Shown here: positions 21,742 through 33,263 of the stretch, in pieces
Numbering within the stretch: position 1 is the first letter of the stretch
Layout: the number at the start of each line of letters is the position of its first letter
Assembly: GCA_012295275.1 (NCBI GenBank)
Contig: CM022671.1
Coordinates: 13,119,178 to 13,183,177, forward strand
DNA length: 64,000 bases
Direction: 5' to 3'
Source of the DNA: Chrysomallon squamiferum
Lineage: Eukaryota > Mollusca > Gastropoda > Neomphalida > Peltospiridae
Program-made: the position numbers and the translations under genes
Notes under the pieces: model-generated
Told to the model about the DNA's origin: nothing
What the model saw: only the letters and a program-made list of their open reading frames with translations
Database searches by the model: none

Positions 21742-22339
21742 ATAGCAAAAATTTCTGTGATTTTCCAGTGATCTCTGAGAAATATCTGCAGGTTTTCTCT
21801 GGTATTTGCTGATTTTTTTTATTAGAGGCAGTAGACTCATTATGACTGCAGGGTTATATATCATTTTTATGTCATTGTGTCAGTAACCTGAGGGCAAGGT
21901 TTGAGCACAGGTGATAATATGTGTGGCTACATTGCAGCATTATAGAGTTAATTACTTACAGAAACAATGGTTGCTATTGAATATTCATCCAAGAGTGCAG
22001 TGTTTTAATAGCAGATTGACAAACTGTTGTTATTGTTTGTTTTTTGCTGGGATAAAACTCATTTCCATTAACAGAGCTAGCTAAATGCTGGAGATTTGCA
22101 ACTATCAAAGATTTATTCTGCTTTGACAATAAGTTCACAGCTTCTTAATTATTTTGTATCTCACTTTCTTAATTCTGTTTTGTTTACAACTCGACTGGGA
22201 CATAAAATTAAAAACAAACAAAAAACAACATTAAAGTACTGTTTATTTTTCAAAAATATTTTAAATCAAAACACTGGCTTTGTTTATTATGGTAGAATAT
22301 CCATCTATGAGATACATCAAACAGACTGATATCTACCTT

Positions 22340-22660
22340 TAACCAGTTGGCCAGGTAGCAAAGCATGGCCTTTTGACCTCTTGCACTGCCATCTAGTGAG
22401 AGGTCACAGAGTTAGTGGTTTTACTGAAGGTTTTTGCCTATGTTTGCCATGTGCAGGTTGAGCGAGTAAGGGAGAGACAAGCAGAAAGGGGAATGTCTGT
22501 TTAGCTATACAGAGTTCATATCTGTCTGATAACTAACCAGCCCAGAGACCAACACCAACCTCTGCTATCAGATGACGGCATTTGCATAAAGTTTTTACCC
22601 AGCATCCTTGCTACTTTACTCTGCCTCTAACTGTAAATTATATTCCAATGAGAACTAAAG
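22340..22660. promoter_or_regulatory. less A+T-rich island, possible conserved non-coding element
   Basis: This stretch has visibly higher G+C than its surroundings and lacks simple repeats. It contains an ATTTGCAT octamer (the POU-factor consensus) at about 22588-22595 and several CAGATG/CACCTG-like E-box cores. No open frame spans it. A regulatory role is only inferred. A (CT)n tract follows at 22942-22960. Confidence 0.2.
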
Positions 22661-23092
22661 GAAACCAGCTTCCAGTGTGCCAAAACTTTTCAACTGAGAT
22701 AAAAAAAGATAAGTTTTAAGGATATTATCTTAAGTTGGATTCCTGTACATTTTACCTGCAGTTTGAAAGTTTGTGAAGAATATACAAATTTTGTTGTTAA
22801 CATGTCACTTTGGAGCAAAGAGTGTTTCTTTACTGGATTAGAAAATTGAAGTATTTCTGGCTTTATTTACCTGGGTTTTTTGGTTGTTTTTTTCATACTT
22901 CTCAGTCACACTTGAATTGATTGTGGAAACATAATTTTGTCCCCCTCTCTCTCTCTCTCTTTGTCTTTGTTGTGTGAAAATGGTGGAATATTTTTCATTT
23001 GTTAAATACAAGACAGAGCTTTTTGGATAACATGTTCTGTGGTCTCAATGACTAAAGAGATATGTCTTAAACAAGATCATTTCTCTGTTCAG

Positions 23093-23144
23093 GATTTACA
23101 ACTTTGGTCTTCAGTACCTTGGAATGGATTTTATGATTCTAAAA
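23093..23144 (+). CDS. candidate 52-base internal exon (chain member 1)
   Basis: An acceptor ending ATTTCTCTGTTCAG and a donor AAAA|GTGAGT bracket 52 bases. In phase 0 entry the reading is DLQLWSSVPWNGFYDSK, leaving one base. That base joins the first two bases of the candidate at 26367 to make ATT, and the frame stays open. A second frame (IYNFGLQYLGMDFMILK) is also open, so phase is not proved by this segment alone. Confidence 0.3.
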
Positions 23145-26100
23145 GTGAGTTTTTAAAAGTATTTGTTTTCACCTGTCATGTTATTATTATTATGTTATCT
23201 GTATGTATTTTTTAAAATATTAATTTTACTGTTACTGTAATTGTTATTATTATTCTGGTTGTTTGTTATTGTTACTAAAATTAGTGTTATTATGTTATTA
23301 TTATTGATTTTTAATTTTATAAACATTTTATTTTTTTCTATAAATATAGATAACTATTTTGATTTAATGACAGTAATAAATAAATATATGTAAAGTTATG
23401 TAAAGATGTTTTTCAAGAAAAAGTTTCTGATTACTGTTAAACTAAACAGTTTATTTTTGAGATGCCTGCAAACTGACCTTACTGTTTGTCAAGTTAATAT
23501 AGTCCAGAAAAAACTCTAGATAATTAACAAATAAACTTGACAGAAGATGAAAAAAAAATATGTTTCTCTTAAAACTAATGTATTTAAATACCGTTCAGCT
23601 GAAATTTGATTGTAACATCATCAGAAGGTTCCATATGTAAAATAAAAAACAAGGATTTTCTTTCTTTTTTTTAAACTTTTGTTTTTAACATGATTATAAC
23701 ATTATATTCTATTTTTCAAGGTATAATACATCACTGATAAAGATTTAGCCACTGTTAATCATATGTGTTTGGATTAGCTTTTAACCATAATATGTCAGTA
23801 ATACATATTTTACTATTGACCATCGTATATATTTATATTTCTTTTTAAATATAAAGTAAAAAAAGTGATGGGTATTTAACAAAAAGATTTCCTATGTAAA
23901 CTCTTACTCATCAAATTTGGTTTTCTTTTCTAACTTTAAGATTAATCTACAACCATGTTTTGTTTACTGGGAGATTAACATAATTAATTATTTGGCATGT
24001 CAGTTGTATTTGGTACATGGGTGTGAAGTAATGCACAGGTTATATCCCTGACAAAGCTGCTTCTGTTTATCAATTATTCTTAGAAATATATTATCCTCTC
24101 TTTCTTAAATACAGGTAATCTTAATTAGACAGAAATTATCATTTAAAGCAGTCTTTATCTGTTGCGAACTTACAGAATTTGTTTAATTGGTTAAGATACA
24201 TTAACAAATTCTGAAATAAAGCACATTATCAAACTATTACTCGACTGAAAGGTATTAAATGTGTAATTAAATTAAAAGTAATATCAGTTTTTATTATCAT
24301 GTGTTACTTGCATCCATGATTCATAATTGTCTGCACACCTTAAATTATAAATTATCTTATTCTTGTCACTGTCATTTTTTCGGTCCTCCTGTCTTTTCAG
24401 TTATCTCCCTAAAACATTTAAATAAAAATGTAATGCCTATCTACATAACAAAATCAGTAACCACAAACATTTAATTGTTCTCATCAGTTTCATGCACTAA
24501 GAAATTATGGAGATACCTTTTTTTTTTTGCATTTCGACTTTACCTTTGATTCATTCATATTTTGCATCTTGGCTGCAGTCAGGAAAGTTGATGTGAAAAA
24601 AAAAAGGGGATTTGTAATAAAAAAGAAAAGACATGTCAGAGTAATTTATAAAGTTGTTTTTTCAGGACATGATTTCTGTGTCCTTTCTTTTGTGTTGAGA
24701 ATGTTACATTGTTATTAATTTTATCAACTTTAATAAATATATTTACTGCACATTGCACTCACTAGCCTTTCATTTTGATATTCCATTAAACTAACATATT
24801 TTGGAGTTGTTCTGTTTAGCATTATAGCCAGTGTCACATCACTACTTTATCAAAGGACATGGTATGTTTATTCCTGTCTTTTAAAGTGTCACTTTTGCTA
24901 GATAGAAGGAATAGTCCAAGGTATGGTAAAATATATTTATTTTAACATCATGGAATTCTAGAACACAAAACAAAAGTAAAATAAATTACAAAACAGTGAG
25001 TAAATTCACTGCAATTAATAATTTTAGAAATACATTTCTGAAGTAATTTTAACAATGTTAACCTGTTTTAATTACTCTTTTCTAATATATATATATGAGA
25101 GAGAGAGAGAGATGTTGATGCTTGATATTTTTATGTTTTTCATTTTTAAGATGCATATGATCAAACTAGAATCTCACAAACACACACACACACATATTAC
25201 AAGCCAACAACAAATTGCATTTGTCTTCACATTCTAAATGTTTATTTAGATTTTCCTCTGTTTTTCTACTATGCATTACAAGATAATTTTTCTTCATCAT
25301 CTTATTTTTATTAACACTGCTGTGATTTTAGCTTGTTAATAATAATTAACCTCTAGCTGTCCTAGTGGTATTGCAAATTTAAGGAGAAGAAAATGAGACT
25401 GAAAATGTATGGAATTCCTCACCAAGCTTTTCTTGATGGCTCAGCTTTGCCGTTGGGAATGCTACCAAGCTCTCTTTCTTGTTCAGCTCTTGCACAGAGA
25501 TAAATTTATAAATTCACCATAGGTTTGCAATCAACAGTGAAGTTGAAGCAGGATGGGCAAATTCTGAAGATTATGGACAGGTTCCTTAGAAGTGGATATG
25601 TAGACAAGCAACTGTTTGGTTTGTTCATTTTGACAGTCAGCAACAGAAAATGTTCTGACTCCAGAATGTTTCCAGAAAGGGAATACATGTGCATAGTATT
25701 AACTTTTATGAGTTATAAATAGAAGAATATGACCCTGGGCATGGTAACATCTCACCTGGATTGTTCTCTCAGATAAATGATTACCCACCCCATAGAGAAT
25801 TTTAATATTGTAATTATATGTAGATTTCAAAAACTGAGTACATAATGACAGATATGTTTTTTAAATCACCACTTGATCATGTAAGAGGTGTATAGTCATC
25901 ATGAGTTTTATCTGACTTGTAACAACATTCTTACAAATGAGAATCTAAGTATGTCCATATACATAATATTATTTTTATTAACATTTAAAACATTATTTTT
26001 AATAATTGGTATCCATTTAATGAATGGACCAATCTGGATAATTCTAATGCTGTTTTACTAATTAAGTGGCCAGACTTTTATAAATTTAGGAAGAATACTA

Positions 26101-26366
26101 TCATAATGATAAAAGCTAGTTGACAGAGTTTGTGCTGTGTTGCTGTCTTAGTAAGTAATTATGTTAGTGGAAGAAAAATCAATATACCATATCCCATACC
26201 TTTAGTTGCACGGACAAAATATAAATATTCTTGTAATGGAACTTAACTCCTCAATATGGTATCAAAGATCCGTTTCAGCTAACCAATACGAATAGCACAA
26301 GTTATGATAGCAGCATGTTTTAATCTCTCATAATCTTCATCTTGTTTCATTTTTGCTTAAATTTAG
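23145..26366. repeat. non-coding stretch with simple repeats
   Basis: No supported gene. Imperfect (TTA)n patches lie at 23180-23310, a compound (AT)n(GA)n at about 25086-25111 and a short (CA)n at 25179-25194. Complementary open frames on both strands at 25506-25722 have no splice context. Confidence 0.65.
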
Positions 26367-26471
26367 TTATGGCCATACAAGTACGTTTTTCTTTGGAAAA
26401 CACTCTCAAACCTACTTATGTTCTATATGATGTGGGTACACTGGACCACTTCAAATATGATAAACACTCAG
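26367..26471 (+). CDS. candidate 105-base internal exon (chain member 2)
   Basis: The acceptor TTTCATTTTTGCTTAAATTTAG and donor ACTCAG|GTAATA bracket exactly 105 bases. In phase 1 the frame reads MAIQVRFSLENTLKPTYV, then LYDVGTLDHFKYDKHS, with a mixed, protein-like composition and no low-complexity run. It joins the 23093 candidate in phase and exits in phase 1 into 27360. A second frame is also open. The family is not recognised. This is among the most exon-like segments in the window. Confidence 0.38.
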
Positions 26472-27359
26472 GTAATATAAAGTGAAATTTATTCCAAGTT
26501 TAAAAGATATTTTAAAAACATCTTCATAAATCAGATATTTATCAAAGGTTCAAAAACAAATTCTAGCAGTTTCACCTTAAATGGGGAAATAAACAAAACT
26601 CATGGTCTAGGGGTCTGAACATTATTGCAGTGTCAATATAATACAGCACCTTTATACTTGACCTGCTGTCTCTTGTATATAATTTCACACTATCTGAGTT
26701 AGAATTAAAATAATACATATATAAAGTGATAGCAACTGCTTATAATGTGTTTATTGTTGTTTAGAAATAAATGGCACCAATTAAACCTGTTTTTTATTAT
26801 GAATAATTGGGTATGTTTTAAGATAATAAGCACCAAAGATACATTCTGCTAAAAGATTTTAGTGTAAATTGCATTTACTAAATGTATCATACAGATAATC
26901 TTTCAGTAAACTACTTTGGGAATATTAGACCACTGGTCTAGCTTGTCCCTCCTCATATGATGATATACCTAGGTTCACTAGATCTCTGTTACATAAGTTC
27001 TGGTGACATTATATGTGGAAATTACAAAAAGTCGCTTTTGATCCTTAAAATCACACAACTTAATATAGAATTGTTATTCTTGTGCACCATTCTCCCCTAT
27101 TTTATGTAATTATGCTTAGGCTGGATCTTTCCATCAGTTATGCCAGTAACCATGTAATATGTTGCATCTTGGTTACTAAACATGTAATATTTTTTGTATA
27201 GTACATTCATTTGTTTTTTTCATTGTTATCTTCCTTCTTGTTCCAAGTCTTATTTGTTTCAATATGGCATTTATAAGATTTTTGTGAACAGTTCTCCTAG
27301 TCTCTCCAGCCCTATCTTCTGTCTCTCTGAATTGACGTTCCTTTCTTGACAAATGGCAG

Positions 27360-27448
27360 CACAGTGTGCATGCATGTGGTTTTCATTGCCTGAGCTGCCA
27401 ATGATGAAATGTAATCTATTACTTTCACCTATATCTGATGAGCCTGGG
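27360..27448 (+). CDS. candidate 89-base internal exon (chain member 3)
   Basis: An acceptor (…TTCCTTTCTTGACAAATGGCAG) and a consensus donor (CCTGGG|GTGAGA) bracket 89 bases. In the phase left by the 26367 candidate the reading is QCACMWFSLPELPMMKCN, then LLLSPISDEPG, with exit in phase 0. The surrounding 27120-27450 is less A+T-rich. No family is recognised. Confidence 0.3.
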
Positions 27449-28092
27449 GTGAGACTTTGGATGGGTAATTAGGGCTTTACTGGTGTGTATTTTTTTAGTG
27501 TGTATTTGTGTGTATGTGCATAGTTATTTTTAGATGTAGAATTTTTTTCTTTTAATTGATGATGAAAAAAACAAACAAAAAAATGTTTCTTACAAATTTA
27601 AAGTCTTACTTAATAATAATTTTCTCTATAGGTATTAACATGGGGTCCAGAATTTCATCTCTCTCTCTCTCTCATTTTTTTTTTTTTGTTGTTGATTTAA
27701 ACAAGATAATATTTTCTTTTTTCTTTCTGTACCTGAAAAATCATTATTTTTATTTAACGATGTCTTGATATGGTGTGAATTTTGCACATTTCTACAGAGT
27801 TTAGTGATCACACAGATATTCTGAAAATATCTGAATTATGTTTCACTTGGCTAATGCCATTCTAGTCCTGTTGATCTACTCCTCTATTCATTAACATGCA
27901 ATGGCAATTAAATAATAAATATTTTGGCATTATTGGGTTGTAGATGAAAGTGAATGGCAGAGGGGAAAGGAAAGTCAGAATGACATATGGCATATTTTAA
28001 AGAACTATAAAGATTAATAAATTGTATCTTTTCTGATATATGAATGCAATTTATAAAATTACAATGGTTTTAAACTAATTTTAATTTTGCAG

Positions 28093-28167
28093 ATTAAAGT
28101 TCAAATGGTTTTGTATGATTTTGTTTTACATTTATTTATTTTTGCATTTAGCTTAAAAATTTTTTAA
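28093..28167 (+). CDS. candidate terminal exon with hydrophobic tail (chain member 4)
   Basis: The acceptor ACTAATTTTAATTTTGCAG precedes a phase-0 frame that starts IKVQMVLYDFVLHLFIFAF and stops at TAA 28165. An AATAAA lies at 28196-28201. A short hydrophobic C terminus with a near-immediate poly(A) signal would suit a membrane-anchored or GPI-type tail. Hydrophobic frames are common in T-rich DNA, so this is the weakest member of the chain. Confidence 0.22.
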   Translation: MKVQMVLYDFVLHLFIFAFSLKIF

Positions 28168-28195
28168 GTTTGTTGATTTTTGGGACCTGATTGTT

Positions 28196-28201
28196 AATAA
28201 A
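28196..28201 (+). terminator. candidate poly(A) signal
   Basis: AATAAA lies 29 bases after the candidate stop at 28165-28167 and is followed by T/G-containing sequence. It is meaningful only if the candidate terminal exon is transcribed. Confidence 0.2.
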
Positions 28202-31200
28202 AACCTGTAATGATTATAATTAAACTATTTTTATAGCTCATACTAAATTGGAAAGATTCTGTTTTAAACATGTATTTTATATAAGAAGTTTCTGCATGTA
28301 CCTATGGCCTTACTATAAATACCATGATTTTTATGGGTTTTTTTTATTTATCAATAATTCAGGCAGTCTTGACCTCAGGTATCCTTTTTGTTAACTGGAA
28401 TCCTGTTATTTGTTGAATGAAAAATATTTTATTTTCTGTGTGATTGCTTGAATACCAGCTCCACATTGTCTAAGCTGGACGTGCCAAAAACCTGGTAAAA
28501 AAAATACTAACACTCATTAATCCACTGAGTTCACACCATTACTTAATGTAGTTAACTACAGATTCTTTTTATTTAAGTAGGCTTTTTTTTTTTATATCAC
28601 ATTTGTTTTCTCCACCAAATTTGTTACTGTCTTTGTTTTCTTCTCATAACTGACTTGTATGCAAAACAATTTAATAGTTCTAATTTATTTTGTTTGTTTA
28701 TTTTCCTCTGAGGCATATTAAAAAGACCCAGCTCACAAAGACTTGTAGTTTTGTGTTTGTTAGTTTTCAAGCAGAAGAGACATGATTGAAAAAGCTGATT
28801 TTCCACTTAACTTGGTTACCAAGATAGTCTACTTGTGACCTGTGTTCACAGTATGGGGTTCACACAAGTTTAAACTGCATGATTAACTTTTATAAGGAAA
28901 ATAAATATTCATTTATGAATTACAATGACTTTACTTTCTATTCAGATATTAAATAGTATTTGAAGAATACAATTAGTACATTTTTTTAGACAGTTTTAAT
29001 TAAATCTACAACGAGTAGCAGACTGTTAATTTTACAACTCCTGAACTGGAAAAATTGATTTCTTCTCTTCAAGTTGTTGATGGATATTACTTTTAAATAT
29101 GGTTATATATATGTGTCTGTGAGATTGTATTAAGATAAATGTACAAATGTACATATTAATCTACATATAGACAATCTTCATGGAGTTGCTTTGAAACAGC
29201 TGGCATTTCATAATTACAACAAAACAAAAAAGCAGCCAAAATAAGAGCCTAAAGTGGTCAGACTGGGAACCAGTGTTGGTGAATGGCATTTTCTTTATGG
29301 AAGAATATGGTCAACCATTGTCTTTTCCTATTTTTTTTATAGTGTAATGTGTAGTTAACCTTTGTCAGTAACCATGCTTATTGATACATTTTTATTTGTT
29401 TAATCTGCCCACCATGCAGATTCTTATTTTTATATTGGTCTGTCCCCCATATGATATTAGCTCATACAGTCATTAGAAAAAGATACTTAAATATGTTTTA
29501 TAGATTGTTGTATCAGGTATTATTACCATGGCTTGTGTTGTGTTTATTTCTCTAGGGGACAGACAGAACTATAGGTTTATAGAGATTGATGTTAATTTAG
29601 TTTCTATTCTTTGTCAGGGGCAATAAAAACACTGTCAACCAAGACAAGCCCTAAAACTTTAAAGATGTTTGATTGTGTGGGTCACATGACCACACACACA
29701 TATGCATGCATGCACACACACATGCACCTATGCACTCTCACATACATAGATACATGCATATATAAATATGTAAAAAATTATATACATTTTCAATATAAAA
29801 GTCCACAGATATGGACACTTTGTAACTTTATTTTTATAAACTGTTGGTTACCTGTGTGTGCCTCAGTTAGCTTCATTGACTGCTCCCATTAACACTCACC
29901 ATGGACTTTAAAGATAGGGCTTCAGGCAGAACTGTCATCTGCTGTGTGGATACAGGTACTCTATGATAAGATCATCCACTCCAGGTGAAAGAGCTCAGAA
30001 CACTGGCTCCCCTGCTATCACTTGTTTAATCACCGAGTATACATGATAGTTGTGTAATGTTTGTATTGTACATCTGGGATATATGTAAAAATAAATACAT
30101 TTCTTATAAGCATCTGTCAAAATCTGACAAAGTCAGGGATCAACCCCTTTGAATGGAATGTTCAAATTTTTAATTTTTCGTTATTATTTTTTTTAATATA
30201 TGCTATAAGGTTAAAATTTACGATATGCTTTCTCAATGTCATTTTGTTTGTAAACATAGCATTTATTTTTCTCACACACACACACATATGCACAGAATGC
30301 TCAGCTATTATTAAATGTATATTCCACAATTACAAATGAAATAAAAATAAAAATGTTATATGTACCATGCTTTATGCCAATTCCCCAGCATTTCTTCCTT
30401 TGTTTTCTTTTTTATCTTGATCCCACTTTTCTTCAGTTCTTTTAACATAATTGAATCAGATTACCAAAAGTCTTGCCTTTGCCTCAAGCAAGTGCATAAA
30501 AAAATGCATGTGTCAATCTTGTAAAGAATATGTAAAGTGAAACGTTTTTGCCTCCAGATTTTTTTTTTTTTTACCTCTCTTCACAAAAGATGTCTGTGCC
30601 AAGAGACAGGGAGAAATCTGGAGAACTCTACAAGCCAGTTTCATCTTCTCTGTGTGGAATGTACTGGCTTCAATCATGGAAGTAGCAGATGGCATGTTTT
30701 GAACCAGATACAAAAAAATGGACTGTAAATTCATAAAAAGTGGTCTTGCAAGCTGAAAGTGCCAATCTGATGATCTAAGCTTATGTGTATGTGATACAGT
30801 GCAGGTAGAGACAGATGGTGGCCTGCCTAGAAAGAGAGAAATCATTTGTTTTTGTATTTAATGTATGTGGACATACATGTATTATTAATTCATAAAATAA
30901 AAATACTGTGCTAATATCTTTCTATTTTTATTCCTGATTCTTATTTTACAGTATGTTTGTTTAGATTATGTTCGTGAATCATCATTAAAAGTTTACTTTA
31001 TATATTAATTCTGGTTCTCTGCTGTTTATCAGTCTATCTCTGTCAGTTTATGTGTATATGTTGGTATATACATGAATATATGTGTGTCTATACATGTATA
31101 TATATTTTGTAGATGTATGTATATTTGTTTGTATGTAGATACATTCCAGACATTTACATCAATAATACATTAAAGAATGTACTATTGTTTGGAAATAAAC

Positions 31201-31981
31201 TAAAAGTTTGACCTTGGTACACTGAAAGAACAACAGCTGTTTTTCACTTGTTTAATATGTTTTGCTTTAGTCTACAGTTTTGGAGTGCAGGTCACAGGAA
31301 GACAAGTTGTAAAATTTGAACTGGTATATTGTTCATGTGGCCTACAAGTTGAGAGCATGAACCATACAGTATTAATCACTATTTCTCTGTATACATATGT
31401 AATCATGAAGATTCCTGTATGTATATTTATGTGTATACCATATAGGTGATTTAGATACTTACAAAGGTATGCATACAAAATATACACAAATACATGGTAC
31501 ATCAATCCATATGTATATGTGTGCATGTGTAATTTCAATCTATGTACCAGAGTTGTTATGAAATAAAAATTTAATTTTCACTAATCCAAATATGATATTG
31601 GTGTATAATTTTTAAAATTTAAATGTGTTTACCATTTGAAAAAAATAAAATTACAAATAATAACCAAAAAAATTGAAGGGGATAAAAATAGCTATTGTAT
31701 TCTGCTGATTTGATTTGTTTACAGCCAGAAAGCAATAGACAATAGTCTATAGGAAATATTTGACAATTATGTGTAAGCTATTTTCCTTAGGATCCATTAG
31801 GGTGCCTATTATTTACTGAAATTGCAAAACCTGATGACACAATAGAAACTGATCTTCTGATGTGGTGTTGAGACAAAGTGAATTTGGTCTCCCATTATAT
31901 GAACTACAAACTCAGATGCCCTGTCAACAGTCATGTTCATTATAACTGTTCTCCACCAGATGAATTTCATCTTGCTTTTAG
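28202..31981. repeat. non-coding stretch with simple repeats
   Basis: No supported gene. A (CA)-rich imperfect tract lies at 29688-29740, a short (CA)n at 30272-30285, a T-run at 30558-30572 and GTAT-rich patches at 31040-31140. Short acceptor-led frames near 29529 and 29619 are open but have poor donors. The segment 30540-30840 is open on both strands and unassigned. Confidence 0.6.
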
Positions 31982-32043
31982 GAACACAGAATATGATGAC
32001 ATAATACCCAATGTTTCTGTGAAGGGTCAGAGTTCACAGGCAG
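31982..32043 (+). CDS. candidate 62-base exon
   Basis: The acceptor CATCTTGCTTTTAG and a perfect donor, GGCAG|GTGAGA, bracket 62 bases. One frame, continuous with an upstream open frame from 31878, reads NTEYDDIIPNVSVKGQSSQA between split codons (phase 2 in, 1 out). The composition is hydrophilic and protein-like. It does not fit directly in phase after the candidate at 26367, so it would need another exon or belong elsewhere. Family unknown. Confidence 0.27.
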
Positions 32044-33175
32044 GTGAGACATACCACAGCTAACAAAGACAGGTAGGTTTTAATGAAAAGGTCAATAATG
32101 CTGCTTTTGAAAATGTTAATATATAGATACGTTTTATTTTTCTAATTTTAAAATGTTTACATATATTTTAATATGTTTATCCATGTCTTTTTATATTTCA
32201 ATTTATTAGTTTACACTGTAAAGCACCCTTGAACTTACTCAGTATGGAAAAGTTGCTATATAAATAGGGTATAATAAATAATGCTGTAATTTACAGGGCA
32301 TTATTTACAGAGAACATTCTTTTCTAAATAAATGGAGTGAATGTTAATTGATCAAGAGACAATTAAAAGAAATTAATCTAGACACTTTTGCTAAATATTT
32401 CAGTTTATCTAATAATAATTATAATATATAATATTGATTACATTCAGCAGACATCTGAACTTTTTTCCATTAATAATTCCATGTATGATCCTATTTATCT
32501 ATTCTTCCATCCATCCAGTCAACTGACAGAACCTCATCCTTCCATCCATCCATTCAGCCACTAACAAACTATGTTATTGCTGTCACTGTATATTGTGTCC
32601 ATCAGCTTCTATATTTAAAGAATTAAAGATATTTGTACATAGTTTTACTTACTTATAGTAATATATTTTTGAACAAAATATGAAGACTTTACACTGAGTG
32701 GTTTTGTTCTTATGAATGTCAACTGAGGTTAACCTTTATGACAACACCTGTCTACTCATCCCAAGTGCCCAGATTAAATATTTACTTGTCCCATCCATCT
32801 TTTCTGAGACACTAATAGTCAGACTTTGTTTACACAACATAAGCTTTGCTCAGACTAACTGAGGAACAATGCAGAACATTCCTAATTGTTTAAGAAATGG
32901 TATTCGGAAGTGACTTTTTACTTTTTAACATTTTGGAAACATTTGAATGCTTTCTTTCAAGAGTAGTATGTTTATTTAAAATATGGCTATTTCTCATTCC
33001 AGAGCAATAGGACTGGGTTTCAGAATTGTTTATTTGATTGTAATTTCCCATTCTACGTTGTTGCTCTGTGTTAAATCCTTACAGCATTATTTTTTTATAT
33101 GTTTGTTTATGGACAGTGTATTATATTCATCTGCACTCTTTTTCTTTTTATTTTTTTTATGTTATGATTATTCAG
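32044..33175. repeat. non-coding stretch with (CCAT)n-like patches
   Basis: No supported gene. Imperfect CCATCCAT repeats occur at 32505-32560. The rest is A+T-rich. Confidence 0.65.
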
Positions 33176-33263
33176 GCTGTTCTCATCAATTATCACAGTT
33201 TCATCTTTTATTTACAACTTTCCAAAGATAGCAAAGCATTTCAATTTTTTTTAAAAACAACAG
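33176..33263 (+). CDS. candidate 88-base exon
   Basis: An acceptor (TTTTATGTTATGATTATTCAG) and donor (CAACAG|GTAGAC) bracket 88 bases open in phase 0. The frame reads AVLINYHSFIFYLQLSKD, then SKAFQFFLKTT, and leaves one base. Phase 0 entry fits after 27360-27448. Phase 1 exit fits the strong acceptor at 34188-34189, where 34190-34248 reads QFQTQIAAQFGISFKNSY to a stop. No family is recognised and Phe/Leu richness lowers confidence. Confidence 0.25.

Noticed and set aside
22436-22515. Acceptor GCCATGTGCAG with a charged reading VERVRERQAERGMSV
   Set aside because: The frame stops after 15 codons, and the only good donor would leave a nine-base exon.
29901-29955. ATG in a good context (CACCATGG) followed by 18 codons and an ACAG|GTACTC donor, as a possible first exon
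   Set aside because: It is very short, has no promoter signal and does not match the phase of any nearby candidate.
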